From assembly GCF_013155545.1 (NCBI RefSeq), contig NZ_JABJVV010000001.1, positions 496,001-560,000 on the forward strand: DNA of 64,000 nucleotides, read 5' to 3'. Both the position numbers and the translations under genes were made by a program. How positions within the stretch are numbered: the first letter of the stretch is position 1; each line of letters starts with the position of its first letter. Positions 31,910-41,092 of this stretch are shown here, one piece after another. The notes under the pieces are model-generated. The model did no database searches. It worked only from the letters and a program-made list of their open reading frames with translations, and was not told the DNA's origin. This DNA comes from Caenimonas soli. GTDB lineage: Bacteria > Pseudomonadota > Gammaproteobacteria > Burkholderiales > Burkholderiaceae_C.

Positions 31910-34114
31910 TCAACGCCGCTTTGCCCACCGCACACCCTGCACGTCACCGACCAGCCCGAGCACCTTGTTCAGGCGGCCCGAGTCCGCGATCTCCACCGTG
32001 AAGGTCATCCACGCCGTGCCTTTCAACGACTGAGTCTGCACGCCGATCACGTTCATCTTTTCCTTGGCGAAGACTTCGGAGATGTCACGCAGCAGGCCTT
32101 GCCGGTCGGAGGCTTCCACGCCCACATCCACCGGGTACACGGCTGTGCCTTCCGACTTGGACGCGCCCCACTCCACTTCGATGACACGCTCCGCAGTGCG
32201 CGCGGCGAGTTCGCGGAAATTGCTGCAATCGGCACGGTGGATGCTCACGCCCTTGCCCCGCGTGACAAAGCCGCCGATGGCGTCGGGCGGCGCGGGCTTG
32301 CAGCACTTGGCCAGCTGGGTCATGAGCGAATCGATGCCGACCACCAGCACGCCGCCCTTGGGCGTCTTGTCCGCGTGCCGGGATTTTTTCAGCAGCAGGA
32401 AATCGTCTGGCGCCAAGGGAGCTTCGGGCGGGCGCAGCACCGTCTCGATGTTGCGCAGCGAGTACTCGTCCTTGCCCACCACCGCGAACAGATCCTCGGC
32501 CGACTTGAAACCCAGTTGCGACGCCAGGTCTTCCAGCTTGACGGCCGTCTTGCCCTCGCGTTGCAGCAGCTTCTCGACCGACTCCCGGCCGCGCGCGACC
32601 GTCTCGTGGCGGATCTGCTCGTTGAACCAGGCACGCACTTTGGCCTTGGCCCGGTGGCTGGCCAGGAAACCCAGGTCGGCGTTGAGCCAGTCGCGTGACG
32701 GCCCGCCCTCTTTCGCGGTCGTGATCTCCACGGTCTGCCCGTTTTGCAACGGGGTGTTGAGGGGCACCATCACGCCGTCGACTCGAGCGCCGCGGCAGCG
32801 GTGGCCCAGGCTGGTGTGGAGGGTGTAGGCGAAATCGACCGGCGTCGCGCCCTGCGGCAATTCGACGATGGAAGCCTGCGGCGTCAGCACGTAGATGCGG
32901 TCCTCGAACAATCCCTGGCCCGAGCCCGAGAGGTCTCGCTCCCAGGCCAGCAGTTGCCGCAGCACGGCGATCTTGGCGTCGTATTCGCCGCTGGCCAAGA
33001 CGCCGGAGTAACCCTTGCTGCCCGCCTCCTTGTAGGCCCAGTGCGCGGCCACGCCGTGCTCGGCGTGGTCGTGCATGGCCTGGGTACGGATCTGGATCTC
33101 GATGGCCCGGCCGGCCTGGTCGCGCACGATGGTGTGGAGCGATTGGTAGCCGTTGGCCTTGGGCTTGGCGATGTAGTCGTCGAACTCCTCGACGAGGGGC
33201 GCGAGTTGCTGATGCACCCATGACAGCGCGGCATAGCAATCGTTGACCTCGGGCACGATCACGCGCAGTGCCCGGATGTCGAACACCTGGTCGAAATCCA
33301 GCGACTTGCCGCGCATCTTCTTGACGATGCTGTAGATGTGCTTGGGCCGGCCATGCACGCTGGCCTGGATACCCTGGGACCGCAGCTCGGACTCGAGCCG
33401 CGAGCGCAGCGACTCGACGAATTCCTCGCGCTCCACCCGTTTCTCGTCCAGCAGGCGCGCGACCTTCTTGTAGGTGTCCGGCTCGAGGAAGCGGAAGGCC
33501 AGGTCTTCCATCTCCCATTTCAGCTGCCAGATGCCCAGCCGATTCGCGAGCGGCGCGAACACATTGAGGGCTTCGCGCGCCACGCTGGGCGGCGCGACGG
33601 TCTTGCAGGCCGCGTGCCAGCGCAGGGTCTGCAGGCGCGATGCCAGGCGCAACATCACCACCCGCAGGTCGCGCGAGAAAGCGAGCAGCATCTTGCGCAC
33701 GTTCTCGGTCTGGAGCTTGGGATCGTCCACCCATTGCCCCGCATCCTCCGCGTCGCGCGTCTGCTGCTGGACCTTCACCAGCTTGGTCGTTTCCATCGCC
33801 AGCGCGGCGTAGTTTTCGCCGAACGCCTTGGAGATCACCTCCTGCGGCTTGTTCAGATGGGTGCAGGCGTACACCAGGTAGCTGGCCGCCTGCATCGCCT
33901 CCGAGCCGCCCATGGACTTGAGGATGGAGGCGACCGCGTCGGCATGGGCCAGCGTGTTCTCGCCGGTGTCCAGCGTCTCGCCCGCGATGAAGGGTTCGGC
34001 GAACGCGCGGGCTCGCGCCAGCGCGTTCGCCTGGTGCGGCATCGCCTGCTCGGTCGCAGCGATCAACTCGGGTACTTGCGCCGAGTCAGCTTGCTCCGCG
34101 GTCAGGCTTTTCAT
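31910..34114 (-). CDS. relA: GTP pyrophosphokinase RelA
   Basis: Ribosome-dependent (p)ppGpp synthetase of the stringent response. The N-terminal HD-like domain lacks the HD residues needed for hydrolysis (HADAVASILKS, then ASYLVYACTHLN where SpoT has an HD pair). The synthetase domain is intact (HGRPKHIYSIVKKM, DQVFDIRALRVIV, ANGYQSLHTIV), followed by TGS (about 390-455), helical and C-terminal ACT domains (about 660-734). 734 residues. The 5' end overlaps the upstream hydrolase by 29 bp. Confidence 0.96.
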   Translation of the reverse strand: MKSLTAEQADSAQVPELIAATEQAMPHQANALARARAFAEPFIAGETLDTGENTLAHADAVASILKSMGGSEAMQAASYLVYACTHLNKPQEVISKAFGENYAALAMETTKLVKVQQQTRDAEDAGQWVDDPKLQTENVRKMLLAFSRDLRVVMLRLASRLQTLRWHAACKTVAPPSVAREALNVFAPLANRLGIWQLKWEMEDLAFRFLEPDTYKKVARLLDEKRVEREEFVESLRSRLESELRSQGIQASVHGRPKHIYSIVKKMRGKSLDFDQVFDIRALRVIVPEVNDCYAALSWVHQQLAPLVEEFDDYIAKPKANGYQSLHTIVRDQAGRAIEIQIRTQAMHDHAEHGVAAHWAYKEAGSKGYSGVLASGEYDAKIAVLRQLLAWERDLSGSGQGLFEDRIYVLTPQASIVELPQGATPVDFAYTLHTSLGHRCRGARVDGVMVPLNTPLQNGQTVEITTAKEGGPSRDWLNADLGFLASHRAKAKVRAWFNEQIRHETVARGRESVEKLLQREGKTAVKLEDLASQLGFKSAEDLFAVVGKDEYSLRNIETVLRPPEAPLAPDDFLLLKKSRHADKTPKGGVLVVGIDSLMTQLAKCCKPAPPDAIGGFVTRGKGVSIHRADCSNFRELAARTAERVIEVEWGASKSEGTAVYPVDVGVEASDRQGLLRDISEVFAKEKMNVIGVQTQSLKGTAWMTFTVEIADSGRLNKVLGLVGDVQGVRWAKRR

Positions 34115-35021
34115 TTTCTTCTCTCAGCAGGAACGAGGCCACGGCCTCGACCTGGTTGTCGGTGACGAACGTGGGCGCATGGCCCACACCCTCGAATTCA
34201 ACAAGGCGCGCCTTGGGCCCGCGCCGGGTCATGGCCAGCGCGGTGTCCTTCGACAGCAAATCGGAATCGGCGCCGCGCGTGATCAAAGTCTTGGCCTTGA
34301 TGTTGTCATACAGCTGCCACAGCGCTTCCTGCCCCTGCGCTGCGGACTCCTCGGTCACGGTACGGAAGGGCACGGTGATGGCGGGGTCGTAGTGCAGGGT
34401 GAAGCCGCCCTCGGGCAGGGGCTTGACCATCGCTTGCGAGAGGGCCAGCCATTGCTCGGGCGTGTGCGGACCGAAACTCGCGGAAATCGCCCACATCGCA
34501 TCTGCCGCCCGCTGAACGGAATCGAAACTGCCCGTATTGCCCAGGTAAGTGCCGATGCGCCGCAGCGCTTGCCACTCGATCGCCGGCCCCACGTCGTTGA
34601 GCACCAACCTTCGAACCGGGACAGGCAGCGGCAGCTTGGGCGTACCGCACAGTCCCATGCCGGTCAGGCCGCCCATGCTGGTGCCAACCCAATCCAGCGT
34701 GCCGATCGGCGCCGCGCGGTGCAGCTGAGCCAGCATCGCCAGCATGTCGCCGACATAGGTAGGGATCTGGTAGCCCATCGGCTCCTTGAGCCAGTCGCTG
34801 CGGCCGCGGCCGACCACATCGGGACAGACGACCCTCAGCGGGTGCTGGGCCTGCGCCAGCAGCGCGCCCGCCAGCACGTCGAAGTCGCGGCCCTGGCGCG
34901 ACAGGCCATGCGCACAGACGATCACGTGGCCCGCCTTCTCGTCGCCCCATTGCCAATAGGCCATGCGGTGGCCACCCGAGGCGTCGGCGCAGGGTACGTA
35001 GTTCAGCGTAGGTTGATGCAT
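34086..35021 (-). CDS. Alpha/beta hydrolase
   Basis: 311-residue soluble alpha/beta-hydrolase, substrate unknown. Oxyanion-region CAHGLSRQGRDFD, nucleophile elbow GTSMGG, an acidic residue in ITRGADSDLLSK and His in GVGHAPTFVTDNQ form a full triad. ATG 35021 is chosen over an open upstream extension that would run into the divergent dehydrogenase promoter. It overlaps relA by 29 bp and is probably co-transcribed with it. Confidence 0.85.
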   Translation of the reverse strand: MHQPTLNYVPCADASGGHRMAYWQWGDEKAGHVIVCAHGLSRQGRDFDVLAGALLAQAQHPLRVVCPDVVGRGRSDWLKEPMGYQIPTYVGDMLAMLAQLHRAAPIGTLDWVGTSMGGLTGMGLCGTPKLPLPVPVRRLVLNDVGPAIEWQALRRIGTYLGNTGSFDSVQRAADAMWAISASFGPHTPEQWLALSQAMVKPLPEGGFTLHYDPAITVPFRTVTEESAAQGQEALWQLYDNIKAKTLITRGADSDLLSKDTALAMTRRGPKARLVEFEGVGHAPTFVTDNQVEAVASFLLREENEKPDRGAS

Positions 35022-35098
35022 GACAGTCAAAAAACCGCATACTGTGCGGCTGCATTTTTTCTCTTTGACACCCATCCTAATTCAATACGGAGACCATC

Positions 35099-35869
35099 AT
35101 GCTGAAAGGCAAAACCGCCCTCGTCACGGGCTCGACCAGCGGCATCGGGCTGGGCATCGCGAAGGCCTTGGCGCGCCAGGGTGCCAACATCGTCCTCAAC
35201 GGCTTCGGCGATGTCGATGGCCCGAAGGCGGAAGTGCAGGCGCTGGGCGCTAAGGTTGCGTACCACGGCGCGGACATGAGCAAGCCCGGCGAGATCGAAG
35301 ACATGATGAAGTACGCCGCCGCGCAGTTCGGGCGCGTCGACGTGCTGGTGAATAACGCCGGCATCCAGCACGTGGCCCCGGTGGAGGATTTCCCGCCGGA
35401 GAAGTGGGACGCGATCCTGGCGATCAATCTCTCCAGCGCCTTTCACGCCAGCCGCCTTGCCTTGCCCGCGATGAAGGCCGCCAACTGGGGCCGCATCATC
35501 AACGTCGCTTCGGTGCATGGCCTGGTCGCCTCCGCGCAGAAGTCGGCCTATGTCGCGGCCAAGCATGGCCTGGTCGGTTTGACCAAGGTAACGGCCCTGG
35601 AGAACGCCACCACCGGCGTCACGTGCAATGCCATCTGCCCCGGCTGGGTGCTGACGCCGCTGGTGCAAAAGCAGGTCGATGCCAAGGCCGCTGCGAACGG
35701 CTGGACCAATGAGGAAGCCACCCGCCAATTGCTGGGCGAAAAAGAGCCCTCGCTGCAGTTCACCACGCCCGAAGAACTGGGCGAACTGGCCGTGTTCTTC
35801 TGCTCCCCTGCCGCCAACAACGTGCGCGGGGTCGCCTGGAACATGGACGGCGGCTGGGCCGCCCAGTAA
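35099..35869 (+). CDS. bdhA: 3-hydroxybutyrate dehydrogenase
   Basis: SDR enzyme interconverting (R)-3-hydroxybutyrate and acetoacetate with NAD, the route for using PHB breakdown products. VTGSTSGIGLGIA, NNAGIQHV, Ser in NVASVHGLVAS, YVAAKHGLVGLTK and the family-specific AICPGWVLTPLVQKQ region are present. 256 residues; a GGAG site precedes the ATG. It diverges from the hydrolase gene. Confidence 0.93.
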   Translation: MLKGKTALVTGSTSGIGLGIAKALARQGANIVLNGFGDVDGPKAEVQALGAKVAYHGADMSKPGEIEDMMKYAAAQFGRVDVLVNNAGIQHVAPVEDFPPEKWDAILAINLSSAFHASRLALPAMKAANWGRIINVASVHGLVASAQKSAYVAAKHGLVGLTKVTALENATTGVTCNAICPGWVLTPLVQKQVDAKAAANGWTNEEATRQLLGEKEPSLQFTTPEELGELAVFFCSPAANNVRGVAWNMDGGWAAQ

Positions 35870-35870
35870 G

Positions 35871-36686
35871 TCAGGCGAGCGCGAGGGTCGTGATCTCGGC
35901 CGTCGCGAACCAGCCTTCCGCAGGGCTGTAGTCGCAGCGCTCGATCTGGCACTTGCGCGGCTGGCCCGGCGGCATCGGCAGCCAGTGGATCAGGTTCACC
36001 GAATTGCAGGTGCCGTGCCGCACCCTCGATGAAACCGCCGTCCCCGCCTGAACGCACCACATGGGCCGTGGCGTCGGCGACGTTGGCCGCGCCGCCAGGT
36101 CCAGCACATAGGGCAGGTGGATGTGCCCGCCCAGCACCAGGTCGGCCCCCGCGCGCGACCAGGCCTGCAGCGCAGCTTCGGCGCCGACCAGCCTGTCATG
36201 CTCGTCTTCCGGCCGCGTCACGGCGGCCGGCTGGTGCGTGACCACGATGCGCAGCTGCCGGGGCCGCGCGCCTTGGAGTTCGTGGGCAACGCGTTCCACC
36301 TGCTCTGGCGAAACCTCGCCGTTCTTGTGGCGCGCGACGCGCGTGGTGTTGACGCCTATCACCAGGAAGTCGTCGGTATCGAGCAAGGGGTCCAGCCTCG
36401 GCCCGAAGGCCTGCAGGTAGTTGCCGTAGGGCCGGGTGGCACGCGCCAGCAGGTCGAACAGCGGAATGTCGTGATTGCCCGGCAGCGCCAGCATCCGCGT
36501 GATGCCCATGTCGTCGCACAACCGCCGCGCGGCCGCGAACTGCGCAGCCCTGGCGCGCTGCGTCACGTCGCCGCTGAACACCAGCACGTCGGGGTGGCGC
36601 TCGCGCGCCAGCGCCCGCAACGCCGCCACGACGGCCGGCTTCTCGGTGCCGAAGTGCGTGTCCGACATGTGCAGCACGATGCTCAT
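35871..36686 (-). CDS. Metallophosphoesterase (calcineurin-like)
   Basis: Binuclear metal phosphoesterase, 271 residues. The metal ligands are visible in order: DTHFG, SGDVTQ, LPGNHD, VTHQP and GGHIHLP. The layout resembles CpdA/Icc-type cyclic-nucleotide phosphodiesterases, but the substrate cannot be assigned. The ATG overlaps the stop of the upstream lipid kinase by four bases, so they are coupled. Its stop sits one base beyond the bdhA stop on the opposite strand. Confidence 0.88.
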   Translation of the reverse strand: MSIVLHMSDTHFGTEKPAVVAALRALARERHPDVLVFSGDVTQRARAAQFAAARRLCDDMGITRMLALPGNHDIPLFDLLARATRPYGNYLQAFGPRLDPLLDTDDFLVIGVNTTRVARHKNGEVSPEQVERVAHELQGARPRQLRIVVTHQPAAVTRPEDEHDRLVGAEAALQAWSRAGADLVLGGHIHLPYVLDLAARPTSPTPRPMWCVQAGTAVSSRVRHGTCNSVNLIHWLPMPPGQPRKCQIERCDYSPAEGWFATAEITTLALA

Positions 36687-37666
36687 TCGACGGCCACCCG
36701 ATCCTGCGGCTGCGGCGTCATGAGCAGCAAGGGCTCGGGCGAGACCTCGAAGCGCAGCGGCGGCCGCATCCAGTGCACCTCCCCGTCCGTGGCCACCTTG
36801 ATCGGACGCACGCTCCAGCGGCGGATGGTGAGCGAGCGAAAAGCGAAGCTGCGCACCTGCCCGGCCTCGCCCAGGCGGCCCAGCGCGCCACGCAGCGCCA
36901 GCCCCAACATCGCCCACGTGCCGATCGGCTGCAACACGATGGCCGCCAGCCGGCCCTCGCCCACCCGCCCCACGGTTTGCGCTTCCATGCCGATGCGCTC
37001 GAGCTGCAAGCGGTTGTTGCCCACGAACAGCGTGGGCGTACGCACGGCGATGCGCTCGCCCTCCAGTTCGATCTGCAATGCCAACTGCCTGCGCCACTGG
37101 AACACGGTGACCAGCGCAGAGAACATTGCCACCCACCGGCGGCGTCCCAATTGCTCCTTGAAGGTTTCGCGGTCCTCCAGCAGCTGCGGGTAGAGCCCGA
37201 GACTGGCGTTCACCAGGAACAGGCGATCGTTGAGCCGGCCCACCTGCACGGGCCGCGGCCGCGCGCCGACGAGGGCGCGTGCGGCTTCCTGCGCATCCTG
37301 CGGGATGCCGTGGTCGCGCGCGAAGAAATTGAAGGTGCCTTGCGGAATGACGCCCAGCGGGCAGCCCTGGGCCAGCGCTGCCTGCGCCACGGTGTTGATG
37401 GTCCCGTCGCCGCCTACCGCCACCAGCACGCCGCCATGTTCCCTGGCCTGAACAGCGGCGCGCGCGCAGGCCGAAGCGAGGGCGTCGGGGCCGGATACCG
37501 GCACGAACTCCACGGCGCGGCCCGCCTCCTTGAAGACAGTTTCCAGCAACTCGCGGGTTTCCTGCGCGTCATGCTCCCCCGAGCCGGGGTTGGACAAGAC
37601 GAAGAAAGTGCCGCCGCGCACAGCGCGATCGGCCACGCCGGCGGAATGCGATGGTTCTACCCACAT
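36683..37666 (-). CDS. Diacylglycerol kinase family lipid kinase
   Basis: 327-residue DAGK catalytic-domain protein (YegS-like). The nucleotide motif VGGDGTINTVAQAAL (residues 84-98), LGVIPQGTFNFFARDHGIP and the C-terminal metal-binding TDGEVHW are present. It probably phosphorylates a lipid such as diacylglycerol. Coupled to the metallophosphoesterase; the pairing suggests a joint role in lipid or phosphate metabolism, which is inference. Confidence 0.87.
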   Translation of the reverse strand: MWVEPSHSAGVADRAVRGGTFFVLSNPGSGEHDAQETRELLETVFKEAGRAVEFVPVSGPDALASACARAAVQAREHGGVLVAVGGDGTINTVAQAALAQGCPLGVIPQGTFNFFARDHGIPQDAQEAARALVGARPRPVQVGRLNDRLFLVNASLGLYPQLLEDRETFKEQLGRRRWVAMFSALVTVFQWRRQLALQIELEGERIAVRTPTLFVGNNRLQLERIGMEAQTVGRVGEGRLAAIVLQPIGTWAMLGLALRGALGRLGEAGQVRSFAFRSLTIRRWSVRPIKVATDGEVHWMRPPLRFEVSPEPLLLMTPQPQDRVAVE

Positions 37667-37713
37667 CGGGCCGAGCCTAGCGGGTGGCCCAACCGGGCCA
37701 TGTCGGACAGCAC

Positions 37714-38436
37714 CTAGCGCAGTTGTACGGAACCCGAGACCGTGACCATCACGATGCTCTTGCCGGCCTCGACCGGCACCGGCATGTCGGCCTGCGCCGC
37801 CTTGGCCTCCATCGCCATCATGCGTGGGCGGGGCACGAAGCCCTGGTCGTTGGCGTTCACCGTCACCTCACGCAAGCTGTAGCCGGAGAATCCGAAGCCC
37901 TTGGCCAGTTCACCGGCCTTGGCCTTGAACCGCTCGATCGCAACCGCCTGCGCCTCGCCCTCGACCTTGGCGCGTTGCTCACGGCTGAGGCCGAAGCTCA
38001 CACCGCCCAAGGTCATGGTCTGGATCTTCGCTGCCGTCTGGGTGATGCGTCCAAAGTCCCGCCCTTCGAGCACTAGCTCGGCGGTGCCGTTCCAGCCGCT
38101 GATCTTGCCGTCGCGGCCGTGGCGTGGGTACAGGCTGAAGTTACCGGTCCGTACATCCAGTTGCCCGGGCTGCGCCGCCTTGCGCGCTTCGGCAAGGGCG
38201 GCATCGAGCGCGGCTTTCAACTGGCTCTGTACCGCGTTGGGATCGGTGCCTTCGCGCGTGGTGGTCAGGCTCAGGCTCAACAGGTCCTGCTGCACTTCCA
38301 CCTGGCCGCTGGCCGAGAGCTGCAGCACGTTCTGTGGCGGTGCGAAGGTCGGGGTTTGGGCTATCGCGACAGTGCAGGCGCCTGCCGCAAGAGTCCAGGC
38401 AGCGAGCGATCTCGCTGCGCACAATCTGATATTCAT
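37714..38436 (-). CDS. SIMPL domain (DUF541) periplasmic protein
   Basis: 240-residue exported protein with a signal peptide (about 1-26, cleavage after VAIAQ) followed by a SIMPL domain: VLQLSASGQVEVQQDLLSLSL, many beta strands and a C-terminal SIVMVTVSGSVQLR. Members are periplasmic or outer-membrane-associated and some are stress-related (E. coli YggE); a precise role is unknown. ATG 38436 has AAGG four bases upstream. It lies eight bases after the small secreted protein gene. Confidence 0.85.
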   Translation of the reverse strand: MNIRLCAARSLAAWTLAAGACTVAIAQTPTFAPPQNVLQLSASGQVEVQQDLLSLSLTTTREGTDPNAVQSQLKAALDAALAEARKAAQPGQLDVRTGNFSLYPRHGRDGKISGWNGTAELVLEGRDFGRITQTAAKIQTMTLGGVSFGLSREQRAKVEGEAQAVAIERFKAKAGELAKGFGFSGYSLREVTVNANDQGFVPRPRMMAMEAKAAQADMPVPVEAGKSIVMVTVSGSVQLR

Positions 38437-38444
38437 GAAGCCTT

Positions 38445-38678
38445 TCAGGAGCCCTTGGCGGGCAATCGGCTGTGACTGTACTGGTAAAGCTGCCGGCGCA
38501 GCTCGGCCCTCTCCTGCTCGGAGAGCTGGCGCGGCGTGTACGGTTTGGCGGACACGGCGGTTGCCGGCGCGACCGGTCGCGCCTCGGCCACGCGCTGCGC
38601 GGCGGACGGAGCCTCCTGCGCGCTGCAAACCGCTGCGCTCGCAAAGGCTGCAAGGATGAGGTACTGCTTCATGGTCAT
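38445..38678 (-). CDS. Small secreted protein, function unknown
   Basis: 77 residues: signal peptide (ILAAFASAAVCSAQ, about 1-21) followed by an Ala/Pro-rich stretch and a charged helix (PRQLSEQERAELRRQLYQYS). Cys19 precedes SAQ, so it could also be a lipoprotein, though the lipobox is poor. ATG 38672 is an alternative start. No family recognised. It probably forms an operon with the SIMPL gene and is divergent from ompR. Confidence 0.65.
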   Translation of the reverse strand: MTMKQYLILAAFASAAVCSAQEAPSAAQRVAEARPVAPATAVSAKPYTPRQLSEQERAELRRQLYQYSHSRLPAKGS

Positions 38679-38702
38679 CGTTCAACGGCCTCTGCTCGTG
38701 AA

Positions 38703-38725
38703 GGTTCACACCCCCCGAGTGAACC
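38703..38725. promoter_or_regulatory. Inverted repeat in the ompR upstream region
   Basis: Perfect seven-base arms GGTTCAC (38703-38709) and GTGAACC (38719-38725) around a C-rich nine-base centre. It could be an operator or a small hairpin serving either divergent gene. Confidence 0.4.
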
Positions 38726-38743
38726 CTTGCGCCGCGCCGCAAC

Positions 38744-38823
38744 ATTTGTAACACTGTGTCAAGGTCACAGGGAAATCCCGCACGCAAGGCGACAAGCCCT
38801 TCAGAATCGGCTCTGTTACAAAT
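38744..38823. promoter_or_regulatory. Inverted OmpR-like boxes upstream of ompR
   Basis: ATTTGTAACA at 38744-38753 and its exact inverse TGTTACAAAT at 38814-38823, 60 bp apart, the second 18 bp before the ompR ATG. TGTAACA/TGTTACA cores resemble half-sites of OmpR-type regulators in enterobacteria, so autoregulation is plausible. Confidence 0.45.
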
Positions 38824-38840
38824 CCATCTTTTGGAGCACC

Positions 38841-39572
38841 ATGTCCCAAGCTGCAGCCCGAACTGACAAAATCCTGGTCGTCGACGATGACGCGCGCATC
38901 CGTGACCTGCTGCGCCGCTATTTGACCCAGGAGGGCTTCGAAGTCATCCTGGCCGAGGATGGCAAGGCGCTCAACCGCCTGATGTTGCGGGAAACTGCCG
39001 ACCTGATCGTGCTCGACCTCATGATGCCGGGCGAAGACGGCTTGTCCATCTGCCGGCGCTTGCGGGCCGCCAATGACCGCACCCCCATCATCATGCTCAC
39101 CGCCAAGGGCGAGGACGTCGACCGCATTGTCGGGCTCGAGGTGGGCGCCGACGACTATCTGGGCAAGCCCTTCAATCCGCGCGAACTGCTGGCCCGAGTC
39201 CATGCCGTGCTGCGCCGCCGCCCGGCCCAGGAAGCCCCGGGCGCCCCGTCCAGCGACAACGAAGTGGTGTCCTTCGGCCCCTTCGCTTTCGACCTGGGCG
39301 CGCGGACCCTGCGTAAGAACGGTGAAGAACTGCCGCTGACCACCGGCGAATTCGCCATGCTAAAAGCCCTGGTGCGCCACCCGCGCCAGCCGCTGTCGCG
39401 CGAAAAGCTGGCCCAGTTGGCACGCGGCCGCGAATTCGAGCCTTTCGACCGCAGCCTGGACGTGCAGGTTTCCCGCCTTCGCAAGCTCGTCGAAGTCGAT
39501 CCGGCCGCCCCGCGCTATATCCAGACGGTGTGGGGCGTGGGTTACGTCTTCGTACCGGACGGTGCGGGTTGA
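38841..39572 (+). CDS. ompR: Two-component response regulator OmpR
   Basis: OmpR/PhoB-type transcription factor, 243 residues. Receiver domain with DDD at 15-17, phospho-acceptor Asp59 in LIVLDLMMPGEDG and Lys109 in LGKPFN. C-terminal winged helix (about 140-240) with TTGEFAMLKALVRHPRQPLSREKL, DVQVSRLRKLVE and IQTVWGVGYVF. GGAG precedes the ATG. Paired with envZ 65 bp downstream. The osmolarity-type assignment is by family resemblance. Confidence 0.93.
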   Translation: MSQAAARTDKILVVDDDARIRDLLRRYLTQEGFEVILAEDGKALNRLMLRETADLIVLDLMMPGEDGLSICRRLRAANDRTPIIMLTAKGEDVDRIVGLEVGADDYLGKPFNPRELLARVHAVLRRRPAQEAPGAPSSDNEVVSFGPFAFDLGARTLRKNGEELPLTTGEFAMLKALVRHPRQPLSREKLAQLARGREFEPFDRSLDVQVSRLRKLVEVDPAAPRYIQTVWGVGYVFVPDGAG

Positions 39573-39600
39573 TCCCGTCGTTGCTGTCAACTTCAACAAT

Positions 39601-39634
39601 AATCAGGGGGTAGTAAAAACAATCAGGGGACTAG
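39601..39634 (+). repeat. 20-bp-period direct repeat before envZ
   Basis: AATCAGGGG occurs at 39601-39609 and again at 39621-39629, exactly 20 bp apart, each followed within two or three bases by TAG. The second copy supplies the AGGGG ribosome binding site for envZ. It could be a duplicated protein-binding site or a translational standby. Confidence 0.4.
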
Positions 39635-39637
39635 CAA

Positions 39638-41092
39638 TTGATTCGCGGCGTCACGACGAGCATCGACGTTACCGGTCCGGCACCGCTTGAAACGGCGCCG
39701 GCGCCGCTCGACATGCGGCCCCGGGTTGGCCTTTCCCTGTTTTGGCGGACTTTCTTCCTGCTGTCGCTGCTGCTCATCGGCAGCATCGTGGCTTGGCTGC
39801 AGACCTTTCGCGCGCTCGAGTTCGAGCCACGCGCCGTGCAGACAGCCCAGCAGATAGCCTCCCTGGTCAACCTCAGCCGTGCGGCGCTGGTGCACTCCGA
39901 TTCGATCGCCAGGGTTTCCCTCATCAAGACCCTGGCCGACCAGGAAGGCGTGCGCATCGTGCCGCGCGAACCTGGCGACAAATACGCCGTCTTCAGCGCC
40001 GCCGAACTCGACACGCGCGTCATGGATGAGCTGGCGACCCGGTTGGGTCCCGGCACCGTCATGGCGGCCAGCGTCAATGGCGAGGAAGGCCTGTGGGTCG
40101 GCTTCAAGATCGACGCCGACCAGTACTGGATGCTTCTCGACCGCTCGCGCCTCACCCGCGTGGGCGGCCGCACCTGGCTGATCTGGCTGATCACCGCGGC
40201 GGGCCTGTCGCTGGCCGGCGCGGCGTTGATCGCCCGGCTGATCAACCGTCCGCTCAAGCAGTTGTCGTTTGCCGCCAGCCGAGTGCGCGACGGCGACTTC
40301 GACGCCAGCCGCCTCGACGAGAAGGCCGTCACCAGCGAGATCCGCGAGGTCAACATCGGCTTCAACCGCATGGCCCAGCAGCTGGCCAAGATCGAGCAGG
40401 ATCGCGCCGTCATGCTGGCGGGCATCTCGCACGACTTGCGCACGCCCCTGGCGCGGTTGCGGCTGGAAACCGAAATGAGCGTGGCCGATGCCGATGCGCG
40501 CGAGCACATGGCGGCGGACATCGACCAGCTCGACGCCATCATCGACAAGTTCCTCGACTACGCGCGCCCGGACCACGCCGAACTCAAGCCGGTGCTCCTC
40601 AACGACGTGATCGAGGCCTGCCTCTACGCCGTGCAGGACCAGGGCGACATGCGCATCAACCTCGATGTTTCCAAAGGGCTGGTGGTGCTGGCCGACGAGG
40701 TGGAATTGGCCCGCGTCGTTTCCAACCTGCTGGAGAACGCGCGCCGCTACGGCAAGACGCCGGAAACCGGCATCGCCGTGGTCGACATCGCGGCGAAGTC
40801 GCGCAACGAATGGGTGCTGCTGAAGGTGCGCGACCATGGCATGGGCGTGGCGCCCGAAGCCCTGCCCAACCTGATCAAGCCCTTCTTCCGCGGCGACGCC
40901 GCGCGCACCGCGGCCACCGGTGCCGGCCTGGGCCTGGCCATCGTCGACAAGACGGTGCAACGCATGGGCGGCATCTTCGCGCTGGCCAACACCACGTCGG
41001 GTGGCCTGGCGGCCCACATCAAGCTGCAAAAGCCCAGGGCCAATCCGCCGCAACCCGCGGAGCCCGAGCCGAAGATCGAACCGGCCTACTAG
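39638..41092 (+). CDS. envZ: Sensor histidine kinase EnvZ
   Basis: Inner-membrane kinase partner of OmpR, 484 residues. Membrane helices at about 35-53 and 180-202 bracket a periplasmic domain; then HAMP (about 203-255), phospho-acceptor His265 in [13 protein letters not shown], and a HATPase domain with [18 protein letters not shown] and [13 protein letters not shown]. It starts at TTG 39638 with a well-placed AGGGG; ATG 39713 is an alternative that lacks a clear site. It overlaps ispF by four bases at the 3' end. Confidence 0.92.
   Translation: MIRGVTTSIDVTGPAPLETAPAPLDMRPRVGLSLFWRTFFLLSLLLIGSIVAWLQTFRALEFEPRAVQTAQQIASLVNLSRAALVHSDSIARVSLIKTLADQEGVRIVPREPGDKYAVFSAAELDTRVMDELATRLGPGTVMAASVNGEEGLWVGFKIDADQYWMLLDRSRLTRVGGRTWLIWLITAAGLSLAGAALIARLINRPLKQLSFAASRVRDGDFDASRLDEKAVTSEIREVNIGFNRMAQQLAKIEQDRAVMLAGISHDLRTPLARLRLETEMSVADADAREHMAADIDQLDAIIDKFLDYARPDHAELKPVLLNDVIEACLYAVQDQGDMRINLDVSKGLVVLADEVELARVVSNLLENARRYGKTPETGIAVVDIAAKSRNEWVLLKVRDHGMGVAPEALPNLIKPFFRGDAARTAATGAGLGLAIVDKTVQRMGGIFALANTTSGGLAAHIKLQKPRANPPQPAEPEPKIEPAY

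Noticed and set aside
31910..34114. relA gene as a bifunctional SpoT
   Set aside because: The N-terminal domain lacks the His-Asp pair needed for ppGpp hydrolysis, so the monofunctional RelA call is preferred.
35040..35098. CCGCA/TGCGG hairpin flanked by A and T runs between the hydrolase and bdhA as a bidirectional terminator
   Set aside because: Stem of only five pairs, and both genes start, rather than end, here.
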